From Pithys albifrons albifrons (lineage: Eukaryota > Chordata > Aves > Passeriformes > Thamnophilidae): DNA of 64,000 bases. The position numbers and the translations under genes were made by a program. Positions 58,401-64,000 of this stretch are shown here, in pieces (position 1 is the first letter of the stretch; the number at the start of each line of letters is the position of its first letter). Below the pieces are notes generated by a model that was not told where the DNA came from, searched no databases, and saw nothing but the letters and a program-made list of their open reading frames with translations. The DNA is taken from NCBI RefSeq assembly GCF_047495875.1, contig NC_092461.1:63662299-63726298 (forward strand), in the 5' to 3' direction.

Positions 58401-61400
58401 AGATTAAGAAGCACAAGCAGAATTTAAGAGTTACAACTGCAATGCTCAACACATTGCTGGTTTAATCCCTTACTCAGCCAATCCAAAACTCTCCCATTTT
58501 GCAATATTCTGGTCACAGTGGTAACCACTGTTCTGACTGAGAGATCCAGAACTTCCTCTGCAGACTATTCCATTATTAGAGTTTTTACAAAAAACATTTC
58601 CTAAAGAACATACATAATAAATGCATTTTTACTTTCTATTAACACTTCAGACATATCATACTAATACACTGATATTATTAGGACAAAGATAACACCCACA
58701 AAGAAATGTAAATTTTAAAAGACTATTCCTTTGCAGGAAAGAAAGGGAACTGTAACTGAGAACAACTTTTTTTTGTAATAGAAAGTGAGTTTAAAATAAA
58801 GACAAATACCAACCTAATGAACGTAACTGATTTCTTCTAGCAGGAACAGGTGGAGAAGGAACTCTTGGCTGTGGAGGATCCTAGTGGTCAGAATGAATAT
58901 AAAGCGTTAATATGTAAAAGGAAGAAGATATAGGACATTTTATTTCTTTATTTTACATCCAGTTTACATTAACAGTTGGAAGACAGAATAATAACCTTAC
59001 GGGTTGTTAATGCCTAAGGCTTTCTTAATATGATCTTTAAAGGTATAATCCAAATTACTATACTTAACATAGTATATCTATTTACATATTATTTATATAT
59101 GCTATAATATAATATATATAATACAATTATATCTTGCATATATATTTATATAAGTTTATGGCTACTTAAACTTATATATTACTATAATGCACTATTCAGA
59201 GACCTAGACAAACCTATACCAAGGTCTAAGACAGAACTAAATGGACCTTCCCCCAGATCACTCTTCACATTTAGGGAAAGCAATGGTTTTAATGAGGTCT
59301 AAAGTCTAACATAAAATATTTACTGAAACTGCACTTTAAAGTATTCAGCCCAGTTCATATAGGCAACTGGTAAAAAAAAAAACAACAAAACAAAACAAAA
59401 AACACTTTCTCAATAAAAAGACAGAAGTGTAAGACTGAGATTCAAGTATCATTAACAATTATTTAATCTACTTTTCACAGGAGAAATTTCTTTTAAAAAA
59501 CTAAAAAAAGTGTTGTCCCAGGAAAGATTATCAAGTGAATGAAATAAGTGGTCTCAGGATCACTCCTGTTACTCATTTTTGATGCAGAGAATAAAGGAAA
59601 GCATATTAAGAGTTATAATCTTCTTGTACCTCCAAAAACATAAAGTTGAAACAATAACATCTGTAGCTATGAATCACCATTAACTTCATGCCTGAGCTAA
59701 GTTCTTCTCTGAGGGAACACAGTGAGCTGCTCAATTATATGGAAACTTTCTTATCCTAAATCTTGGGCTCATCAGACCCTTGGTAGGGGTCTGGACAGTG
59801 TACATCCTCTCCAGAATGAGGTACTCATTCCTACAGAATATGCACATGCAGGAAAAAAAATTAAAACCACACACTGCCACAAAACTTCTTCAATACTTGG
59901 AACAAAGTTTAACATTAAATTGTAGAGCTACAAGACTCATCAATGTGAAGACTGTCTCCAGTTATCTGTGGCATTCCAGTAATAATTAGCAAGCATTAGA
60001 AACCTGGTAGGATTTCATACACTGTACTGTCTTAAATAAACCAACTAAAGTTTGCTACAAAACCATACTTGTGAATAGTAAGATACACGGCTCTCAGCAG
60101 AGGGAATCCTTTCTTCTTTGCTTACTGATTTGTTCTGAAGAGTGGGAATGATGGGAGAAGATTGTCGTGAAAACTGCAAGGAGGAAAGTAAAGCTGAAAC
60201 TACATTCCTGTAGCTTCTGAAAAAAGTATTATTTTAGACAGGAGGAGTTTTGGTAGTATTTTTCCTTTGACAGAAAAATGCTCTTAAATGCATAAAATTA
60301 TTTCAAAAACTATTTTATACAATTTTGTTTTCTACCTACAGTAATTTTAATCCTTTTTCCTCTGCTGTAGGGGCTTTTTTCATTTATGTTTAAGTTGCAT
60401 GTCTTACACTTCCATTATATCTGTCCATTTTAGAGAACTGACAGAAATTTTGTAGAAATTTTATAAGAAAGACAGTTCTATAATTTATTTTGATTTTTTC
60501 CATCAGAATTCTATGTGATGGACGTTTTACATCACCCAGGGCATGGGAAAATAATTAAATTACCAAGAACACCATTGTTCAGGATGAACAGTCCTACCAG
60601 TCCTCTATTATATAACTAATTTTATTTGTATTTGCACCTCTGCAAATGCGGGTCACGGTACTTCACTGCAGATATAAAAATCAACTACAGAGTGCAGTTT
60701 GCTCTTATTAATCTTGTTTTTACTATTTTTTAATGCAAATTCAATCAGCAAGGTAAGTTTCCACTGTAGCATGTCTGATTTTTCAACCAGCTGTTCTGTT
60801 TGTGCATTAAGTACACTGCAGCTTGATAAACTGAGAGGGGAGCAACACTGAAGGTAGAGGTCTAAGAAATCATGACATTTCTTTAAAATCCAGTTATGTT
60901 TAAAAGTTAAAAAGAAGTATTTGTATCTTAGAAAGTCACTGAAGCATACCATCCTCTTTTCCTCTTCCATCTTTTCTTTCTCAAAATATTGTCTAAGTTG
61001 TTCCTGCTGCTTTTCCTCTTTCTCTTTTCTTTTTCTTTCTGCCTCTTTTTTCCGTTCTTCATCTAATCGAATTATTTCTTTATTTTTCAATCTTCGCTGT
61101 AACATAAACATTGGCAGTATGTTAGAAAAGACTCAAAATTACTAAAGTTCTGTTTTGCTTTTCCGTGAAAAGTTAAAATTACACCATCAAAGTGTCCAGT
61201 ACAAAATGAAAAGCATATTTCATCAGGCTGACTTCAAACGTTCAATTAAAAAGATATCTCTTGCAATTAAACATCTACAGTCCCAACGTGGGTAACATCA
61301 TTTAACAGAATTCCCAATAACTTCTATAAACATCAGTTTGTGACCCCAGATCTGCCATGAGCTAAGGCTAAACTGTAGGAGTACTTTCCAAAAATTCAGA

Positions 61401-63635
61401 TTCAAACAAAACATACTGCAAACATGCACCACACTAACACAAACCCACAGAGAAAATTATCATCTGGTCTCAATTTTAGTCATGTGTTTGTGATTAGTGA
61501 TGATACCAGCAAGCTTCCTATTCTGACCAGCTCTAGTATCCAGCAGACAGGGCTCATCCAACTAACTTGCTCATACTAGTGAAGGAGAATTTAGAATATA
61601 AACTGTGTTCTCACAAAAGTCAAAGTCCTACATTCTAAACCAATCTGTCATAATCCCACAGGATGCTGAAAGATTCCTCTATCTCTGATGGTTCTGTGTC
61701 CTTTTCCTACAATTATTTATGATATTCTAAATTATGAAAATTTATTCACTGTTTCAAATTCGATAAAACTTGAGTTTGAATTAAAGTCATGGGGATTGAC
61801 TTGGGTTCGAATTTACCTCCGTGAAAAGTATTCATTAGATTTGTTTGGCATTCTACCAAAACAAACAGTACTCTAATCTCTAATATAACTCTTTGCCAAT
61901 TCAAAAAAAAGGCTTTACAGAATCTACCTGTATAGCTACATTCAGAATATAAATAATTCCATAAGAGCTAGATTTAAGATGCTAATAAAAAAAGCAAAAA
62001 ATTGGACTTTTTTTTTAATTCATTTCCCCTGGAAAGGAGAGCACCACTGTCACTTATAAAACTATGTACTTTTTCTTAGAAGCATTAACAGTACTCCAAG
62101 TTCCTAATACACCATAAGTAGTGAGAAAAACATGCTAGTTAATGCTGACAATCTTCCCCCTCTCCTCTAGCTAATGTACATCCATTGACATGCAAAGACC
62201 AATTCCCAGGACGTTTCTCAGTTTACTTGCTTAATCTAGATGACAAAGGCTTAGTTCAGGATGGAAAAAAGTCAAAATATCAAAATACTACACCTCCTCA
62301 TCTTTTCTCCTTTTCTCTTCCTGTTCCTCTTCATATGCTTTTTGAATTCTCATCCTCTGTTCTGCCAGTCGTTTTTCCTCTTTTTCCTCTTCTATTCTAA
62401 GTTTTTCTCGCTCTGCTTCTTCCCTACGTCTCTTTTCTTCAATCTAGAAAATAAAACAAAGAGGTATTTAAATGTGAATAGCCAGCAATAATCTGATAAA
62501 CAGCACTTACCATTACAAGCTTTGGCAGTACCTACTTGCACAGTCAAAAGTTCTATGGCACAACTGAAAGAATCCCAGGGCATGACTTACATTTCAGCTT
62601 CAGAATTCCTTTAAAATTAGATTCTATTTTACTTTTCTTATTGGCCACTACTTATGGAACCACCCTTGAATAAGAAAGTAAGTTATAAATGCTACTAATA
62701 AACCTAAGGTACATCCTAAAACTTACTCTACTCTACATGTGCTGGAATAACACTTTTCTTCACTAAGTAATGGAAGATGGGAAACCAAACCAAAGAAAAG
62801 ACATGGCAATTATCTTTTTCCTTTCCACAATTATAGTATTTTTGGACCCAGTGCTAACTTCCTGAAGCCAAAGGTGTGCCCATTCTTAGTCTTTCTGGCA
62901 TCTCCATACATGGAAAAAGCCCCTTGATCTTTTCAAGAGATTCCCATCAAACTACTCTATGACTTTAGTACTCTTAAATTAATTCTAGTTTCCTTAATAT
63001 AGATATTTAATTACATTGATACTTAATTCCTGTGGCATAAGTTTAAATGTGAAGTGTTATGGACAGAAGACAACCTGGTAGAAGAACAATCAGTTTTTAT
63101 ATACCCATCAATAAATAACTGCACTGTAACTGTCTCACTGATGACCACTGCAGTTTGATGAACGTGCATTTGTATCATGGAGACTTCCAAGGGCAAACAT
63201 ATTTGTTTCTTTAGGTATTTATGTGTGCAAACCTGTGCAGTATGCACAGTTTGAGAACTCAATACTATATTTAAAGAGCTTCATTTAGAAAAAATAGTAG
63301 AACCTAGATTAAAGAAGCCAACTATTAGGAAATGTTTATTAAAGTGACACTACTATGTAAGCCAAACTCTGAGAAACTCGACAGTATACAGCTCTTACTA
63401 CACCTCTTGTGTACAGAATTGGGTATGACTGGGTAAGTGAGGTCAGCAGCGTGATTTACTCTGACTGGAAAACCTCTCTTTAAAATTTATTTAACCAGAT
63501 GATATTTAGCGTGCACATTCACCTGCAGACGAAGAAAGTTCTTGTACGACTCCTGTCGCTTAAGATACCGTGGAGATGGTGGTTCACCAAACACGTTACC
63601 CCGAGCAAAAGGAGAGGCCTGTGCAAATGGAAAAC
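40203..63635 (-). CDS. CSPP1: CSPP1, C-terminal part, 13 coding exons
   Basis: CSPP1 is a coiled-coil microtubule-associated protein of centrosomes, spindle poles and cilia. The exons, in transcription order, are 63523-63635, 62294-62443, 60950-61096, 60069-60173, 58814-58880, 56879-56999, 56029-56171, 55367-55507, 50189-50229, 48838-48901, 44895-45004, 44557-44707 and 40203-40429. They join in one frame to about 525 residues and a stop. Two highly charged Glu/Arg/Lys coiled-coil exons (62294-62443 and 60950-61096) are characteristic of the family. The conserved C-terminus ends [10 protein letters not shown]. The N-terminal exons are beyond the right edge. One intron has a GC donor. The gene is tail-to-tail with ARFGEF1, as in mammals. 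Confidence 0.92.
40430..44556. other. Last CSPP1 intron (4.1 kb)
   Basis: No additional exon or clear repeat is recognised. A short AT-rich TATATA-type run is at about 43378-43420. Confidence 0.55.
44557..44707 (-). CDS. CSPP1: CSPP1 exon
   Basis: It encodes [20 protein letters not shown] through [11 protein letters not shown] plus one base of Gly. The acceptor is TTTCTGCAG and the donor GTATGC. Confidence 0.9.
44895..45004 (-). CDS. CSPP1: CSPP1 exon
   Basis: It encodes [20 protein letters not shown] then [17 protein letters not shown]. The acceptor is TTTTTCCAG and the donor GTACGT. Confidence 0.88.
45005..48837. other. CSPP1 intron with a CR1 end
   Basis: 3.8 kb. Contents recognised: the plus-strand CR1 3' end at 45238-45411, a short AAT microsatellite near 47877-47892 and a direct duplication of GTGATTTAGAAA near 48269-48294. 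The rest is featureless. Confidence 0.55.
45238..45411 (+). mobile_element. CR1 LINE 3' end
   Basis: Plus orientation. GAACAGGTGGTTCAGAGAGG, the segment on the damped line GGAAGTGTTCAAGGCCAGGC and the terminal CATTCTGTGATTCTAA are the classic CR1 3' end. 5'-truncated. Confidence 0.88.
48838..48901 (-). CDS. CSPP1: CSPP1 exon
   Basis: 64 bp encode [20 protein letters not shown] and I plus one base of Gly. The acceptor is TTTTGTAG and the donor GTGAGT. Confidence 0.87.
50189..50229 (-). CDS. CSPP1: CSPP1 41-bp micro-exon
   Basis: It encodes [14 protein letters not shown]. The acceptor ATCAAG has a mixed rather than pure pyrimidine tract; the donor is GTAAGA. Joining the flanking exons without it would give a stop four codons later, so it fits as an obligatory exon. 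It is isolated by introns of 5.1 and 1.3 kb. Confidence 0.82.
50230..55366. other. CSPP1 intron (5.1 kb) with an LTR-like remnant
   Basis: Apart from the LTR-like stretch near 53900-54370 I recognise nothing. Several 60-135 codon open frames on the minus strand at 53456-54038 fall in that repeat. Confidence 0.5.
53880..54370 (+). mobile_element. Old songbird LTR-like remnant (ERV-L type, uncertain)
   Basis: The tract AATTTTCCCCAAGTCAGGTC-TGTTTTGCCC and the end segment GGGAGTGCTTGGCTGC…CATCAC resemble LTRs repeated widely in songbird genomes, as I remember them. It has no detectable partner LTR or coding part. The boundaries are approximate and the left one is a guess. Confidence 0.4.
55367..55507 (-). 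CDS. CSPP1: CSPP1 exon
   Basis: It encodes [20 protein letters not shown] through RMRMRRETE plus one base. HMYPDPP and [12 protein letters not shown] are typical of CSPP1. The acceptor is GGTGTAG and the donor GTAAGG. Confidence 0.92.
56029..56171 (-). CDS. CSPP1: CSPP1 exon with a GC splice donor
   Basis: It encodes [20 protein letters not shown] through EFNELKYK. The donor must be AAAG/GCAGGT. A GT four bases further would put the next exon in a frame that stops at once, while the GC site joins in frame to [10 protein letters not shown]. Confidence 0.9.
56879..56999 (-). CDS. CSPP1: CSPP1 coiled-coil exon
   Basis: It encodes [20 protein letters not shown] through DDDVPIT and a split Arg. 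The helix ends before an acidic DDD patch. The acceptor is ATTCCAG and the donor GTAAAA. Confidence 0.91.
57919..57932. repeat. SINE target-site duplication, left copy
   Basis: TTTCCACTCAAATA, identical to 58284-58297. Confidence 0.85.
58115..58187 (-). pseudogene. 5S-rRNA-like segment of the SINE
   Basis: Matches the middle and the 3' part of vertebrate 5S rRNA on the minus strand with an internal deletion that removes the box C region. It is downstream, not upstream, of the tRNA part. Confidence 0.7.
58205..58277 (-). pseudogene. tRNA-Gln(CTG)-like promoter head of the SINE
   Basis: The D-arm/A-box, anticodon arm (CTCTGAA loop) and T-arm/B-box are all readable, so polymerase III promoter boxes may be intact. 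The 5' acceptor strand no longer pairs well with the 3' strand, and the sequence continues into 5S-like DNA, so it is not a functional tRNA gene. Confidence 0.75.
58284..58297. repeat. SINE target-site duplication, right copy
   Basis: TTTCCACTCAAATA, identical to 57919-57932. It marks the 5' end of the SINE on the minus strand. Confidence 0.85.
58814..58880 (-). CDS. CSPP1: CSPP1 proline-rich exon
   Basis: 67 bp encode [20 protein letters not shown] and SL plus one base. The acceptor is CCACTAG and the donor GTTGGT. Confidence 0.89.
58881..60068. other. CSPP1 intron with an AT-only tract
   Basis: 1.2 kb. A tract of almost pure A/T rich in TATATA is at about 59056-59180, and an A-rich AACAAAACAAAACAAAAAAC run is near 59369-59402. 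Nothing else is recognised. Confidence 0.55.
60069..60173 (-). CDS. CSPP1: CSPP1 exon
   Basis: 35 whole codons, [20 protein letters not shown] through RVSYYSQ, a polar linker rich in Ser. The acceptor is CTTGCAG and the donor GTATGG. Confidence 0.9.
60950..61096 (-). CDS. CSPP1: CSPP1 coiled-coil exon
   Basis: 49 whole codons, [20 protein letters not shown] through KMEEEKRM, continuing the charged helix. This matches the CSPP1 family well. The acceptor is GTTACAG and the donor GTATGC. Confidence 0.93.
61097..62293. other. CSPP1 intron
   Basis: 1.2 kb with no feature I can support. Confidence 0.5.
62294..62443 (-). CDS. CSPP1: CSPP1 coiled-coil exon
   Basis: 50 whole codons, [20 protein letters not shown] through EKRRKDEE. 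Nearly all residues are charged, predicting a long helix. The acceptor is TTTTCTAG and the donor GTGTAG. Confidence 0.92.
62444..63522. other. CSPP1 intron
   Basis: 1.1 kb with no feature I can support. Confidence 0.5.
63523..63635 (-). CDS. CSPP1: CSPP1 exon (most 5' in window)
   Basis: It encodes [20 protein letters not shown] through NFLRLQ. The acceptor is CCCCTTAG and the donor GTGAAT. It starts with two bases of a split codon. Confidence 0.9.
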
Positions 63636-64000
63636 CTAAGGGGAGAGAAAAGTTACAGATAAAAATTAAACCAGCAAACCAGAGTGAAGAAGGGGGAATT
63701 TAAGACACTTGTTTCAAAAGGTAGCTTATGACAGCCATAATTCAACACTATAGCTGGCATTAAAGGTTCTTACATTGTCTGCCTAGAATGCTGCCACATT
63801 TTAGCTGCTTACTTACTAACATCCAAGTGAGTTGGTTTTTTACCAAATAATACCTATAAAGATCATACATTTTGCTGTCTGGGCTGCAGTTTAGTATCTA
63901 AAAATATTACCCACTAGTTAATTAGAATAGCAAATATTTTACACCTCATTACTTTATTACTTGCAATTACTCACAGAACATATAGTTCTGCTCTTTCGGT
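63636..64000. other. CSPP1 intron, cut by the window edge
   Basis: No exon is recognised. The preceding CSPP1 exon must end in a G to complete the split Gly codon, and it lies beyond 64000. Confidence 0.5.

Larger units (their letters stand above)
57000..58813. other. CSPP1 intron carrying the composite SINE
   Basis: 1.8 kb. The middle is occupied by a complete SINE (57933-58283). The rest shows no other element. Confidence 0.6.

Overview
This is a window of vertebrate nuclear DNA, almost certainly from a songbird (passerine). The evidence is AT-rich sequence with small exons and long GT-AG introns, several CR1 LINE 3' ends, a tRNA-Ile-derived SINE with a CR1-like tail that I recognise as the zebra-finch TguSINE1 type, and a young endogenous retrovirus. 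No sequence here looks prokaryotic.

Layout. Positions 1-2,723 are intron with CR1 debris. From 2,724 to about 29,375 (+ strand) lie the last 20 coding exons and the 3' UTR of ARFGEF1 (BIG1, a guanine-nucleotide exchange factor for ARF GTPases). The exons sum to 2,694 bp, exactly 897 codons plus a stop, with every splice phase matching. From the right edge down to about 39,635 (- strand) lie 13 coding exons (1,580 bp, about 525 residues) and the 3' UTR of CSPP1 (centrosome and spindle pole associated protein 1). The two genes are convergent, the same neighbours and orientation as on human chromosome 8q13. One CSPP1 intron uses a GC donor.

Between the two 3' ends sits an endogenous retrovirus, 30,373-38,871 (+ strand), with a perfect 5-bp target duplication (AGGGG). 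It has a serine-tRNA primer binding site, a leader of three 117-bp repeats, a gag ORF, broken protease, reverse transcriptase/RNase H and integrase, and a broken env. Pol resembles class III (ERV-L-like) elements, while env has a gammaretrovirus-like transmembrane region. Its 3' LTR is complete (885 bp, with TATA and polyA signal), but its '5' LTR' has no U3 and no R. It is a U5 fragment headed by a 67-bp inverted copy of the U5 terminus, so the provirus appears to have been integrated through two U5 ends. The shared U5 segments differ by only one substitution and one homopolymer indel, so the insertion is recent although its genes are broken.

The two most striking signals are this two-U5-ended provirus and the repeat array in its leader. 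There, two short helices per unit (order A-B-A'-B', a pseudoknot topology) are kept by compensatory base changes between units. A third is a complete composite SINE in a CSPP1 intron (57,933-58,283, - strand). It has a tRNA-Gln-like head fused to a 5S-rRNA-like segment and is flanked by a perfect 14-bp target duplication.
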